A DNA stretch of 64,000 nucleotides, taken from Ruegeria haliotis. Its GTDB lineage: Bacteria > Pseudomonadota > Alphaproteobacteria > Rhodobacterales > Rhodobacteraceae. This document shows, piece after piece, positions 18,362 to 27,457 of this stretch. The notes under the pieces are model-generated. The model was given only the letters and a program-made list of their open reading frames with translations, did not search any database and was not told the origin of the DNA. The stretch covers positions 1-64,000 of the forward strand of contig NZ_JABXWT010000006.1 of NCBI RefSeq assembly GCF_013377785.1, written 5' to 3'. Within the stretch, counting starts at the first letter, position 1, and each line of letters begins with the position of its first letter. The translations under genes were made by a program, and so were the position numbers.

Positions 18362-19167
18362 GCATTGCCAGGTTGCTCGCCTGACTTGACCGGGCTATCT
18401 GCGGGTCATGAACATTCCGACCAATATGCCGCGCCTGAAGGGGTTCCGCTTTCCTCGTGAGATCTTGCTTGGGTAGTCTGGGCGTACCACCGCTTCGCAC
18501 TGAGCACGGCAGATGTTGAAGACCTGTTGGCGGCGCGGCGCGTAATTGTAAGCCGGGAATCGATCCGGCTATGGGTCAACCGCTTTGGGCAGCATTTTGC
18601 AGACTGCATTCGGCGGGACCGCCCGCGGCCGACCGACAAGTGGCACATGGACGAAGTCGTGATTTCGATCCGCGGAAGAAAACACTGGCTGTAGCGCGGT
18701 ATCGACGCAAATGGCGACGTACTCGACGTTCTCGTGCAAACACGCCGAAACGCAAAGGCAGCAAAGCGGGTTTTCCAAAGGCTGATAGCACTATTCGGCG
18801 AGCCAAGAGTCCTGATCACAGACAAGCACCGCAGCTACATCAAGCCGGTCAATAAACTGGCCCCCGAAGCTGATCATCGCGCCCACAAAGGCTTGAACAA
18901 CGCAATCGAAGTGTCGCACAGGCCGACCCGGAAGCGAGAGAAGATGTTCGGGCGATTCAACTCACATCGGCAAGCACAGAGGTTTCTGTCTGCGCATGAC
19001 CAGATCAACCTAATCTTCCGTCCTCGCCGATATCAACTCACCGCAAACTCATACTGACACGCACGCTCCGATGCATTCAAGCTTTGGGGTGAGTACACCG
19101 CTGAAATGGCAGCTTGAGTGCTGCGAGACAACATTTTTCATGCAGCCTCAATTAACTTGGCAATACC
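18361..19167 (+). mobile_element. IS6-family insertion element, decayed
   Basis: About 807 bp, the usual IS6 size. The left end GGCATTGCCAGGTT and the reverse complement of the right end GGTATTGCCAAGTT form imperfect terminal repeats. No 8-bp target duplication is visible. Shared sequence with a second copy extends 6 bp past the right end (to 19173), so that boundary is approximate. It carries one broken transposase and truncates the transaldolase gene. Confidence 0.75.
18426..19057 (+). pseudogene. IS6-family transposase with frameshift and nonsense codons
   Basis: The sequence reads MPRLKGFRFPREI, then loses frame near 18470, resumes with VVWAYHRFALSTADVEDLLA, meets an in-frame TAG at 18692-18694 (where homologues have LWRAVDA) and stops again at TGA 19055-19057, where family members continue to HARSDAF. 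The catalytic segments MDEVVIS and VLITDK are still readable. Three independent lesions mean it cannot make transposase. Confidence 0.8.
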
Positions 19168-19425
19168 GAGGCCACATGTAGAGCGTTTCGCCTCGCCACG
19201 CGTGGCGCGCGGGATAGTTCGATGGGTTTTGCCAACACGAAGATAGCATCGCAGGGCGAGCTTAAGTTTCGATTAACTCCTTGCGGCCGGGTGTTGCCAG
19301 TTCTTCACGGCGTCCGCCGTGACTGGGCAGAAGCTGGGTTTCACGCGGACTAGGAGCTTCTCGTTGAAATCATGGGCGGAGCCATGGTGGGGTACACATG
19401 TTGCAAAGTCTTGGCCTTTGAGGGT

Positions 19426-19770
19426 TCAATTCTCGGTCGCCGTAACAATGATTTCAACCTTCAATGCTTCTCGCGCCAGTTTTGCCTCTCCGCAGGCGCG
19501 GGCAGGTGCGTGAGCGTCTTCGACCCATGCATCCCAAACAGCGTTCATTTCAGCGAAATCTTCCATATCCGCCAGCCAAACAATGGCTTGAAGAATGTGG
19601 TTCTTGTCTGACCCGGCCTGCTTCAGCAACGCGTCGATCCGTGACAGGCAGTCTCGGGTCTGCTCAGCAGCAGTTTCGCCGGCCCCGACCTGCCCACACA
19701 GATAGACTGTACCACTGTGCTTGACGATCTTGCTCATACGTGGGCCGGTTTCCATGCGGGTTATGGTCAT
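19426..19770 (-). CDS. RidA/YjgF-family protein (enamine/imine deaminase type)
   Basis: A 114-residue protein with the Rid fold: [18 protein letters not shown] at the N-terminus, the mid-region [19 protein letters not shown], and the end [19 protein letters not shown]. RidA proteins hydrolyse reactive enamine/imine intermediates released by PLP and flavin enzymes. The start is ATG 19770, with AGGA upstream; longer frames run into the previous gene. It is the last gene of the TRAP/flavin-dehydrogenase operon, which produces such imines. The usual active-site arginine appears replaced (CGEAKLA), so it may be a Rid subfamily member rather than RidA itself. Confidence 0.8.
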   Translation of the reverse strand: MTITRMETGPRMSKIVKHSGTVYLCGQVGAGETAAEQTRDCLSRIDALLKQAGSDKNHILQAIVWLADMEDFAEMNAVWDAWVEDAHAPARACGEAKLAREALKVEIIVTATEN

Positions 19771-19807
19771 CTGTAGAATTCCTGCTGTGTGTGTTGATGA
19801 GATTGAG

Positions 19808-20923
19808 TTACAAAACTTTTCGGTCATATCGATCGATGCGAAAAGCATCCAGCACGAAACTGGATTGCCCGTTCAGCACCAAATCGGCCATGACCTGTCC
19901 AACCACCGGCCCCATTTGGAACCCGTGCGCGGAAAAGCCAAAGGCATGAAAAGCGCGCGTTGCGTTCACTGCTGGTCCAATCACAGGAAGATTGTCTGGC
20001 ATATACGCCTCAAGTCCCGCCCACATGCGATTGATGGCAGAGCGTCGCATAATCGGAAAAAATTCGACCGCTGTGCGTGCAGCATTGGCCAGTTTGGAAT
20101 AATCCAACCGTGTGCGATTATTGGCACGATCGGCAAAGCCCTTGGCCCCACCGCCTATCAGAACAGTGCCATTCTCGAACTGCTTGAAGCTGAGTTGCCG
20201 GCTGACCGCCCCAACAACCGGTTTGGCAAAATGCGGCATCCGGGCTGTGATCATCAGCATTGGCGCTGCATGGCTAAGCGGGACGTTGTCGCCAATCATC
20301 AGTGCAATCCTGTCAGCCCACGCCCCGGCACAATTGACAACCGTATCCGCCTCGAACCGGGTGGTAGTGCCCTGCGCAAGCCAACTATCCCCGACCCGGC
20401 GCAGGTTGAGCACTTCCTCACCCGCGACGATTTGTGCACCGTGGCGCTCTGCCGCAAGGCGGAAGGCATTGGTGGCCATGTAAGGGATCGCATATCCATC
20501 CAGATCAGAGGTCACACCGCCCACACAATCAGGGTTCACGTGCGGCAAGTGTTCCCGCAGCTCGTCGCGGGAGATGATGCGCTCATGGGTGTAACCTTCG
20601 CAACGCATCATCGCTTTGCGCTGGCGCAGAGTTTCCATGTCCGCCTCATCCAACGCGATGTTGATCATACTCTGGCGTCGAAATCCGGTGTCCTGGCCCA
20701 GATCGTCCGACAAGGTTTGCCACATCTCCATCGAGGCCTTGGACAAGGGAACTTCGGCCATATCCCGACCCAAAAGGCGCACGCCGCCCGCGTTCACACC
20801 CGACGCGTGACGCGCGATGTAATCCTTTTCCAGAACGACTACCGATGCGCCCTGACGCGCCAGATGGTAGGCTGTGGCGCAGCCTTGAATGCCGCCACCG
20901 ATGATCAGAACATCCGCATTCAT
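19808..20923 (-). CDS. FAD-dependent amino acid/opine dehydrogenase, catalytic subunit (HcnC/OoxB-like)
   Basis: A 371-residue DAO-family flavoprotein. The FAD-binding motif [20 protein letters not shown] is at the N-terminus, with the conserved SGVNAGGVR loop, [10 protein letters not shown] in the middle and the C-terminal FAD contact [12 protein letters not shown]. It matches the beta subunit of hydrogen cyanide synthase, octopine/nopaline oxidase and D-hydroxyproline dehydrogenase. The start is ATG 20923, overlapping the stop of the next subunit as ATGA. It probably oxidises a secondary amine or D-amino acid imported by the adjacent TRAP system. Confidence 0.85.
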   Translation of the reverse strand: MNADVLIIGGGIQGCATAYHLARQGASVVVLEKDYIARHASGVNAGGVRLLGRDMAEVPLSKASMEMWQTLSDDLGQDTGFRRQSMINIALDEADMETLRQRKAMMRCEGYTHERIISRDELREHLPHVNPDCVGGVTSDLDGYAIPYMATNAFRLAAERHGAQIVAGEEVLNLRRVGDSWLAQGTTTRFEADTVVNCAGAWADRIALMIGDNVPLSHAAPMLMITARMPHFAKPVVGAVSRQLSFKQFENGTVLIGGGAKGFADRANNRTRLDYSKLANAARTAVEFFPIMRRSAINRMWAGLEAYMPDNLPVIGPAVNATRAFHAFGFSAHGFQMGPVVGQVMADLVLNGQSSFVLDAFRIDRYDRKVL

Positions 20924-22317
20924 TCTGCCGCCTCCGCTGAAACCGCGTGGAAACGGCTCAGTTCGTCCAGCGTCAGCAAACGCTGCGGGCTGCGCAGGCG
21001 ATAATATCCGACTGCTTCCGCCGGCTCTCCCCGCCAGTCCGACAGCAGCTCTGTCAGGACATGCCCGCATTGGCGGCCCTGACACGGGCCCATGCCGCAG
21101 CGAGTCAGCATCTTGAGGGCGTTCGGGTCTCGAGCACCCTGATCAAACCCGGCACGCAATTGGGCGAGGCTTTGCTCTTCACAGCGGCAGACCAATGTCG
21201 TTGGGACGTTTGGCAGGCGCAAGGCCTTGGTTGGTCGATACAGTCGGTCGATGAAGGCGCGGAAAGGTGCCATCGCGGCCAAAGCACCTAGATCTGCAGC
21301 CGCAGCATTGTCGCGGTCGGTTCGCGGCAATCGGCCTAGTCGATGAAGAATGTTCAACGCCGTCAACCGCCCTGCCGCCCGCGCACCATCCGCACCGACT
21401 ATCCCTGCGCCGTCCCCGGCGACGGAAACATGGGGCACCGAAGTCTGACCGAACGCATCGGATTTGACCTGCCAGCACAGTTGTTCGGGGTTCCATTGAT
21501 GTTCAAGATCCATTGCCCGGGTCATGTTCAGGTTGGGTTGAACGCCGTGATGCAGAAAGATTGTGCGTGCCCCGATTTCATGGCTTGTGCCTCCAGCGAT
21601 GAATCGCAAACCTATGGCGTGCTCGTCCCCGAGCACTTGCAGCGCGCTAGCACCACGAAAAAACGGCACGCCAGCATTCCGAATTTCACGCAAAAGAGAC
21701 AGCCCCTTTTTGAGCAGCGGCAACCGGCGCAGGGCGCGGGGCAACATTGGGGCTGCGTCAAAATAGTTGCTGCGAGGGGTAGTATCGACCAACGCGGCCA
21801 CCGGCACACCAAGCCTAAGGTATTGCGCAACGATCAGGTACAGCAATGGACCTGACCCCGCAAAAATGGCCCCTTCGGCCACGGTGGCGTCGGATTTAAG
21901 CATGACCTGCGCTGAACCAGCGGTCATCACACCGGGTAAAGTCCAGCCAGGGATCGGCATGGGTCGTTCCATCGCGCCAGGGCACAACACTATTTCCCGG
22001 CAATGCAGCTCATGTGTCTCGCCCTGACGGGAAAACAGGATACGACTGTCGTCGCCCACATGCCACACATCCGCCTGTGTGAAATGAGTGGCGTCGGCCT
22101 GTTCGAATGCCGCAACCAGTGCCGCCCCTTCGGTATAGTCGGAACCCAGTACCTGAGTATCGGGCAATGGGCTGTCGGTAACGGCACGGTATATTTGCCC
22201 CCCCGCCCGTCTGCCCCGGTCTAGGACCGCTATACGGGCTCCGCGCTTTGCCAGTTCAATAGCAGCGGACATGCCCGCTGGCCCGGCGCCGACAATGGCG
22301 CAGTCAAACGCAGGCAT
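20920..22317 (-). CDS. FAD/NAD(P)-binding dehydrogenase subunit with [2Fe-2S] domain (HcnB/OoxA-like)
   Basis: A 465-residue pyridine-nucleotide-disulfide-oxidoreductase-like subunit. The first dinucleotide site is CAIVGAGPAGMSAAIELAKRG, the second is GAIFAGSGPLLYL. A C-terminal bacterioferritin-associated-ferredoxin-like region has four cysteines (VCRCEE, then CGMGPCQGRQC) for an iron-sulfur cluster. This is the alpha-type subunit of opine oxidase/HcnB complexes, passing electrons from the flavin subunit. It overlaps its neighbours at both ends, indicating a translated unit. Confidence 0.87.
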   Translation of the reverse strand: MPAFDCAIVGAGPAGMSAAIELAKRGARIAVLDRGRRAGGQIYRAVTDSPLPDTQVLGSDYTEGAALVAAFEQADATHFTQADVWHVGDDSRILFSRQGETHELHCREIVLCPGAMERPMPIPGWTLPGVMTAGSAQVMLKSDATVAEGAIFAGSGPLLYLIVAQYLRLGVPVAALVDTTPRSNYFDAAPMLPRALRRLPLLKKGLSLLREIRNAGVPFFRGASALQVLGDEHAIGLRFIAGGTSHEIGARTIFLHHGVQPNLNMTRAMDLEHQWNPEQLCWQVKSDAFGQTSVPHVSVAGDGAGIVGADGARAAGRLTALNILHRLGRLPRTDRDNAAAADLGALAAMAPFRAFIDRLYRPTKALRLPNVPTTLVCRCEEQSLAQLRAGFDQGARDPNALKMLTRCGMGPCQGRQCGHVLTELLSDWRGEPAEAVGYYRLRSPQRLLTLDELSRFHAVSAEAAE

Positions 22318-22615
22318 CGCTGGCCTCTGTCATTTCTGTAATATCTTGCGTCGTGACGACCATACCTTTGGAGACCCGTCGCAAGCAGGCCTGCTGATTG
22401 GGGAATCCGTCGATTTCCACCATACATTCAAAGCAGACGCCCATCGCGCAATACGCGCTGCGGGCTTCGGCGGACAGAGCGGCCCGCCGGGTGATCGATT
22501 GATCGTTCAGCGCCATGACCGACCAAACCGACTGTCCAACAAAGGCCTCAATCAGTTCACCGTTTACCGTAAGCTGGACCCGTTCATCATTGGGATTGCG
22601 CAAGGATTGAAACAT
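22304..22615 (-). CDS. [2Fe-2S] ferredoxin-like small subunit (HcnA-like)
   Basis: A 103-residue protein matching the N-terminal 2Fe-2S domain of sarcosine oxidase alpha and HcnA. The sequence VQLTVNGELIEAFVGQSV is followed by cysteines in YCAMGVCFECMVEIDG and a fourth in QQACLRR. It is the third component of the flavin dehydrogenase and starts the enzyme part of the operon, just below a hairpin that separates it from the TRAP binding-protein gene. Confidence 0.85.
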   Translation of the reverse strand: MFQSLRNPNDERVQLTVNGELIEAFVGQSVWSVMALNDQSITRRAALSAEARSAYCAMGVCFECMVEIDGFPNQQACLRRVSKGMVVTTQDITEMTEASDACV

Positions 22616-22640
22616 CTGTGGGCTCCGGTTTAGGTGTTGG

Positions 22641-22671
22641 GGGAAAGGAGCCGGGAGGAAGCTCCTTTCCC
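22641..22671 (-). terminator. Intercistronic hairpin after the TRAP binding-protein gene
   Basis: A perfect 11-bp stem pairs GGGAAAGGAGC (22641-22651) with GCTCCTTTCCC (22661-22671) around a nine-base loop, 20 bp past the binding-protein stop and before the 2Fe-2S subunit. No T-run follows on the transcribed strand. Confidence 0.65.
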
Positions 22672-22691
22672 GTGGTCAAAACAGGACCGGC

Positions 22692-23684
22692 TTAGTTGCC
22701 AATCTTGTCAAGGATCGACTGACCCCATTCCTGACCGACGTCTTCAAGAACCTGCGGCCAGACTTGCGCGCGGACATGCTCGGCCGTTGCAACCAGTTCT
22801 TCGTCGCTCAGTGATACGATCGTGGCACCATTTTCAGCCAGTTTCTGTTCAAACGCGCCTTGGTCAACCTCAGCCGTTTCCCAGCGCTTAGCTTCGAACG
22901 CCACGGCAGCCTGTTCCAGTGCGGTACGGTCTTCATCACTCAACCCAGCCAGCGCGCCCGAGTTGATAATCATGTACCAAACCTCGAAATGCGTGTTCAC
23001 CGGTACGTAGGTGGTGGTCACGTCGCGGAACGATGCATAATACCCTTCGGCACCCGAGCCAACGACCCCGTCAACGACGCCGGTCTGCACTGCAGTGAAG
23101 GCTTCAGAGAATGGGATCGGCGACGAGATGTATCCCAGCGCGTCAGCGGTCAACTGAAAGCTCTTGATGCCTGGTACGCGAACTTTGATGCCTTTGGCAG
23201 CTGCCGGGTCACCGGGATTTACCGCGTCAGTGTTCAGCGCCACACCACCGAAATAGACCGGATAGGCCGCCAGCATGGTAATATCCTGCTTGGCGTACAG
23301 TTCTTTCATTGCGTCATAGATCGCGCCACCGGGGCCATAGATATTTTTGGCTTCGGTCCAATTGGAAGCCACGTAAGGAAAAGCCGAGATTTGCATACGG
23401 CGATCCACAGCAGTTGCAGCCGGTTGCACGGCCATGTCGATCGCGCCAACCGAAATGCGCTCTTGCACCGATGTATAGTCCCCCAAAGCCGATGCCGGGA
23501 ACAGGTTCAGTTCAAGCGACCCATCGGTGGCACCCGACAGACCTTCGGCAAAAGCGCGCAGTTCGTTGTCGATGGTCGCGCCTTGCGGACGGATATGGCT
23601 AATCTTCAGTGTATCGGCTGCAGCGATGCTGGCGATTGCCAGAACGGCCGCGGCCATTGCCGTAGATTTCAGGAAGTTCATCAT
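22692..23684 (-). CDS. TRAP transporter solute-binding protein (DctP family)
   Basis: A 330-residue periplasmic protein with a signal peptide (MMNFLKSTAMAAAVLAIAS, cleavage near AAADTLK) and the DctP fold: SHIRPQGATIDNELRAFAEG, KGIKVRVPG with the conserved arginine that binds a carboxylate, and AFTAVQTGVVDGVVG. The start is ATG 23684 after GGAGGAG; upstream codons are not needed. It is encoded with the two TRAP membrane subunits and a flavin dehydrogenase, so the substrate is probably a carboxylate-bearing amine such as an opine, N-alkyl amino acid or D-amino acid. Confidence 0.88.
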   Translation of the reverse strand: MMNFLKSTAMAAAVLAIASIAAADTLKISHIRPQGATIDNELRAFAEGLSGATDGSLELNLFPASALGDYTSVQERISVGAIDMAVQPAATAVDRRMQISAFPYVASNWTEAKNIYGPGGAIYDAMKELYAKQDITMLAAYPVYFGGVALNTDAVNPGDPAAAKGIKVRVPGIKSFQLTADALGYISSPIPFSEAFTAVQTGVVDGVVGSGAEGYYASFRDVTTTYVPVNTHFEVWYMIINSGALAGLSDEDRTALEQAAVAFEAKRWETAEVDQGAFEQKLAENGATIVSLSDEELVATAEHVRAQVWPQVLEDVGQEWGQSILDKIGN

Positions 23685-23742
23685 TGGGTTGGCTCCTCCA
23701 GGTGGATGATGAGTAGGGTTGAGTGGTTCGGAATTCGGCCGA

Positions 23743-25041
23743 TCAGTAACCAAAGAAGCGGGGTAGCCACATTGACAGGTCCGGCCAGAAACTGGTTAGG
23801 AACACGACAGGCAGATAGCCCAGCAGGATCAGGGTCATGGCGGGGCGGATCACCTTGGTCACCGGGACTTTTCCGATGCGCGCGCCCAGATACAGGATCG
23901 ACGCGTAGGGTGGTGTTACTCCGCCCATAGCGGTGTTGACGCCCATGATCGCGGCGAACTGAATCGGGCTGACCCCGATAGCCTGCATCAACGGCAGCAA
24001 CAGCGGAGCAATAAGGATGATTGCGGTGACGTCATTGACCACCATACCCACCAGAAACAGCAGAATGTTGATCAGCACTAGCAGCAGCGCCTTGTTTTCT
24101 GTGATAGCAAAAATCGCCTGAACAATGGCTTGCGGAATGCTTTCCAACACGAACATCTGGGACAGGATCATCGAGAACAGGATCATCAGCATGATCGTTC
24201 CCACGGATGTGGCGGCCTCTTTCCCGGCACCCAAAAAGGTGCGAACATCCAGACCCTTGTAAATCAGAAAGCCGACCGGAATCGCGTAGATTACTGCCAC
24301 CGCAGCGGCTTCGGTCGGTGTCATGATACCGCCATAGATGCCGCCCAGAATGATCACCGGCATCAGCAGCGCCGGGGTAGCCTTTAATCCGCGGCTGGTG
24401 GCTTCAGTCACAAATTCGGCCCCTTTCGGCGGTTCGTTCAGCTGCAATGGGAATTTGCGGGCCATGCGAATGTTGACCACCGAGAAGCTGGCCATGATCA
24501 ACAGACCGGGTCCAAGCGTGGCCAGAAAGCAGGCCAGAATCGACGTATCGGTGACCCAACCATAGACAATCATGGTGACCGATGGCGGGATTAGCAGACC
24601 TAACAATGATGCGTTGGCAATCAACGCAGTGGCGTATTCGCGGGGATAGCCCTGTTTCTCCATCTCGGGGATCAGCAGCGGGCCGATGGCAGCAACACCG
24701 GTCAGGCCCGAGCCGGAAATCGCGCCGATCAGCGCGCAAGACACGGTTGCCACCACACCCAAGCCGCCGCGCAGATGGCCGATGAAGATATTGACGAAGT
24801 TCAGCAGGCTGGCCGCAATGCCAGAGACACTCATTATTGTACCCGCCAATACGAACAGTGGAATGGCCAGCAGCACCGGGTTGCCCAATTGCTGGAAGCC
24901 CCAGAGCATATTGCCCTTCATCACAACGTCACCGGCGTAATACATCACCATCAGTCCGGCGCCAAAGCAGTAGGGCAGCGGAACACCGAAAGTCAGCAGG
25001 ACGACCAGAACCAGAACCGCAAGTAGTGCAATCTCGATCAT
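23743..25041 (-). CDS. TRAP transporter large permease (DctM family)
   Basis: A 432-residue, roughly twelve-span permease with TRAP-M motifs: FGVPLPYCFGAGL, ALIGAISGSGLTGVAAIGPLLIPEM, GLLIPPSVTMIVYGWV, GIMTPTEAAAVAVIYA and MGVNTAMGGVTPP. The start is ATG 25041 with AAGGAAG, one base beyond the DctQ stop, so the two subunits are translated together. Transport is driven by a sodium or proton gradient in this family. Confidence 0.9.
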   Translation of the reverse strand: MIEIALLAVLVLVVLLTFGVPLPYCFGAGLMVMYYAGDVVMKGNMLWGFQQLGNPVLLAIPLFVLAGTIMSVSGIAASLLNFVNIFIGHLRGGLGVVATVSCALIGAISGSGLTGVAAIGPLLIPEMEKQGYPREYATALIANASLLGLLIPPSVTMIVYGWVTDTSILACFLATLGPGLLIMASFSVVNIRMARKFPLQLNEPPKGAEFVTEATSRGLKATPALLMPVIILGGIYGGIMTPTEAAAVAVIYAIPVGFLIYKGLDVRTFLGAGKEAATSVGTIMLMILFSMILSQMFVLESIPQAIVQAIFAITENKALLLVLINILLFLVGMVVNDVTAIILIAPLLLPLMQAIGVSPIQFAAIMGVNTAMGGVTPPYASILYLGARIGKVPVTKVIRPAMTLILLGYLPVVFLTSFWPDLSMWLPRFFGY

Positions 25042-25042
25042 T

Positions 25043-25525
25043 TCAGGCTTCCTTCTGGGGGGTGGCGGAGACAAACACGGCACGGATATGACCGATGAGA
25101 TGCCATGCGGTGAAAACCATCATCAGGACCATTCCGGCAAACAGCGCGACATCGACGTAGAATGTCGGCAGGTACAGCGTTGGGCTTTCCCGCCAGACTC
25201 GGATCGAATATTTGGTGAAATCCCAGGCCCACATGGTCAGCCAAAGCCCGACAATCAGGCTGATCACCTCACCGACGATAGCCAGCACCTGATGCTGACG
25301 TTGAGTAGTCAAGAAAATCTCGAGCACATTGGCGCGGATATGAGTGTTTTCTCGGGACGCATTGACCGCACCCAGCATGTAGAGCCAGAGCGTGGGGTAA
25401 AGCAGGCTTTCCTCAAGCCCCATTACGGGGATTTCCAGAACGTACCGGGTGATCACCTGCACGAACTGGCCTGCGGCAACCAGGCAAATCAAAACAGTTA
25501 GCAGGACACTAAAGATGCGTGTCAT
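25043..25525 (-). CDS. TRAP transporter small permease (DctQ family)
   Basis: A 160-residue protein with four membrane spans and the DctQ pattern VITRYVLEIPVMGLEE followed by REN THIRANVL. GGGAGGGGACA precedes the ATG at 25525. It opens the operon DctQ-DctM-DctP-dehydrogenase-RidA and is divergent from the LysR regulator. Confidence 0.88.
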   Translation of the reverse strand: MTRIFSVLLTVLICLVAAGQFVQVITRYVLEIPVMGLEESLLYPTLWLYMLGAVNASRENTHIRANVLEIFLTTQRQHQVLAIVGEVISLIVGLWLTMWAWDFTKYSIRVWRESPTLYLPTFYVDVALFAGMVLMMVFTAWHLIGHIRAVFVSATPQKEA

Positions 25526-25621
25526 TGTCCCCTCCCTCCGGGCGGCATGCAGGGCTGCATCCGTGGCAGAGAAACTTGCGGAGTACTTACATTAAGTCAA
25601 AACGATAAAATTGATAAGAAA

Positions 25622-25636
25622 ATAAAGTTACTTTAT
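25622..25636. promoter_or_regulatory. LysR-type T-N11-A palindrome
   Basis: A perfect palindrome with arms ATAAAGT and ACTTTAT around one base lies 32 bp upstream of the LysR start and about 97 bp from the TRAP operon start. The core (T at 25623, A at 25635) fits the T-N11-A rule for LysR recognition sites. It is the likely operator of the adjacent LysR protein. Confidence 0.55.
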
Positions 25637-25668
25637 AGCTTGTTGAATACAGAAAGGAAATCATAGCT

Positions 25669-26583
25669 ATGAACCTGAGTATTCGTCAGCTGCAAGCATT
25701 CCGAGAGGTCATGCGCACGGGGTCCGTGTCGAACGCGGCGCGCGTTTTGGGGCGAACTCAGCCCGCAATCAGCTCGCTGATCGCCAATCTGGAAGCCGAG
25801 CTTGGTATTGCGCTGTTCCGTCGCCAACGCGGCAAGATGGTCCCAACCCCCGAAGCGCAATACTTCCTGGGCGAGGCTGAAGCCATCCTGGACCGGCTGG
25901 CCTTGTCGACCCGAACTATGCATGAAATCGGCACCATGTCGCAGGGGAGGCTCAACATTGCCTGCATGCCGGCCGCCGCGTTGGTTGTGATGCCTCAACT
26001 CATCTCGATTTTTCTCAAAGACAAACCAGACGTGAAAGTTTCGCTGATGATGCGTGGCTCACCGGTGATCGAAGAATGGATCGCCTCGCAGCAATACGAC
26101 ATCGGAGTGACAGAGACCCCGGCCAAGTCCAACGCTACGTTGAGTGAAGATTTTAAGATGGCCTGCGTATGCGCTTTGCCCGCCTCGGATCCACTGGCGG
26201 CCAAAACACAGATCACGGCAAGAGATCTGGATAATGCGCCAATGGCAGCCCTACCCGAGGGGCATCCCAACCTGATCGACACACAAGCCGCGTTCAATGC
26301 AATGGGCGCGCGGTTCAACCAGCGGTTCGAGTTGCGAAATTTCCACCCAGCCATGACATTGGTTGAAAACGGACTGTGCTACTGCGTGTGCGATCCAATT
26401 ACGGCAGCAGGTCACATCGAAGCTTTGGGCGGCGAAAGTAGCATCGTTTTTCGTCCTTTTGCTCCACAGGTTGTGTTGCAGGTGTCCATCCTGCAACCCG
26501 CCCATCGACCTCCATCCATTTTGGCGGAGAGTTTTGTATCGTTGCTCTGCGACGAGCTGCAACGGATACACCGGCTTTTTTAG
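25669..26583 (+). CDS. LysR-family transcriptional regulator
   Basis: A 304-residue regulator with the N-terminal winged helix (LRQ-like: IRQLQAFREVMRTGSVSNAA, then RTQPAISSLIANLEAELGIA) and a periplasmic-binding-like effector domain. It is divergent from the TRAP/flavin-dehydrogenase operon with a T-N11-A palindrome between them, so it most likely activates that operon in response to its substrate. Its stop is followed within 10 bp by an IS6-family element, so any original downstream context has been lost. Confidence 0.87.
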   Translation: MNLSIRQLQAFREVMRTGSVSNAARVLGRTQPAISSLIANLEAELGIALFRRQRGKMVPTPEAQYFLGEAEAILDRLALSTRTMHEIGTMSQGRLNIACMPAAALVVMPQLISIFLKDKPDVKVSLMMRGSPVIEEWIASQQYDIGVTETPAKSNATLSEDFKMACVCALPASDPLAAKTQITARDLDNAPMAALPEGHPNLIDTQAAFNAMGARFNQRFELRNFHPAMTLVENGLCYCVCDPITAAGHIEALGGESSIVFRPFAPQVVLQVSILQPAHRPPSILAESFVSLLCDELQRIHRLF

Positions 26584-26590
26584 TGTGGTC

Positions 26591-27414
26591 GGATCAGTCG
26601 CAAATTTTTGAGGCTCTCTGTCTGAGATGAAGCCCTTGAGGTATCGGCTGCTCGAGTTTCAACTGGAGAGCGCGGACGATGGCGATTTCATTCAAAGGTG
26701 CCCACTTCCCAAAGGATGTGATCCTGTTCGCAGTCTTCTTCTACGTTCGATACAGCGTTTCATATCGCGACCTGGAAGAAATCATGAGAGAGCGAGGTGT
26801 TTTCGTGGATCACACCACGCTGAACCGATGGGTAACGCGATACTCTGGCGCCATTGCTGAAGCTGCGCGTAGACGCAAAGGGCCATGTGACCGCTCCTGG
26901 CGCATGGGTGAGACATATGTGAAGGTAAAAGGCACTTGGGTCTACCTGTATCGCGCGGTCGACAAGCACGGTAGGACCCCTGATTTCATGCTGTCCAAAC
27001 GCCGAAACAAAGCTGCGGCAACCAAATTCTTCGCTCGCGCCCTGGAGGTCAACGGGCTTCCGCGAAAGATCGTCATCGACAAAAGCGGTGCCAACACAGC
27101 TGGCATCAAGACGATCAACAAGATGCTCAGGAACTTTGGTTGTCCGATACCGACCGAAATGGTCAGGCGGAAATACCTCAATAATATCATTGAACAGGAT
27201 CACCGGTTCATCAAACGTCGGATCAGGCCCATGTTGGGATTCACGTCTTTCGCTTCAGCCGCATCTGCCTTGGCTGGTATCGAACTGATCAACATAATCC
27301 GCTAGGGTCAGTTCGCGCCTGGACTCTCTCCATTTCAGCAATTCGTCCGATTGGCAGGATAACCCGCTCAAAAGCTCCATCTTTGCTACTCTCAAAGAAA
27401 TCTGCGACAGAACC
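26591..27414 (+). mobile_element. IS6-family element, complete ends but inactive
   Basis: About 824 bp. The left end starts GGATCAGTCGCAAATTTTTG and the reverse complement of the right end starts GGTTCTGTCGCAGATTTCTT, an imperfect terminal repeat of the IS6/IS26 type. It separates the LysR gene from the LacI gene and carries one defective transposase. Confidence 0.75.
26679..27362 (+). pseudogene. IS6-family transposase, catalytic Asp lost and premature TAG
   Basis: The protein reads MAISFKGAHFPKDVILFAVF through LAGIELINIIR, then an in-frame TAG at 27303-27305. Past it the frame continues as GQFAPGLSPFQQFVRLAG to a TAA at 27360-27362, as in intact relatives. More telling, the first residue of the DDE triad is changed: this copy has WRMGETYVKV where the intact copy at 34.8 kb has WRMDETHIKV. 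The other catalytic residues (VIDKSG, IIEQDH) remain. Both changes make it inactive. Confidence 0.8.
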
Positions 27415-27457
27415 AAATAACAGGACAAAAATTGATTGGCCTCCTTAAAACTTGCGT

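Noticed and set aside
19194..19321. Perfect 14-bp palindrome at 19194-19207 and hairpin CACGGCG/CGCCGTG at 19306-19321
   Set aside because: They lie downstream of a dead IS and beyond the end of the convergent RidA gene, with no T-run; could be decayed mobile DNA. No function can be assigned.
19721..21004. 427-residue open frame on the plus strand
   Set aside because: It lies antisense to the FAD-dependent dehydrogenase, whose FAD motifs and overlapping operon structure are clear; the plus-strand product has no domain.
22860..23930. 356-residue open frame on the plus strand
   Set aside because: Antisense to the TRAP binding-protein gene and the end of the large permease; composition is arginine- and cysteine-rich as expected for a shadow frame.
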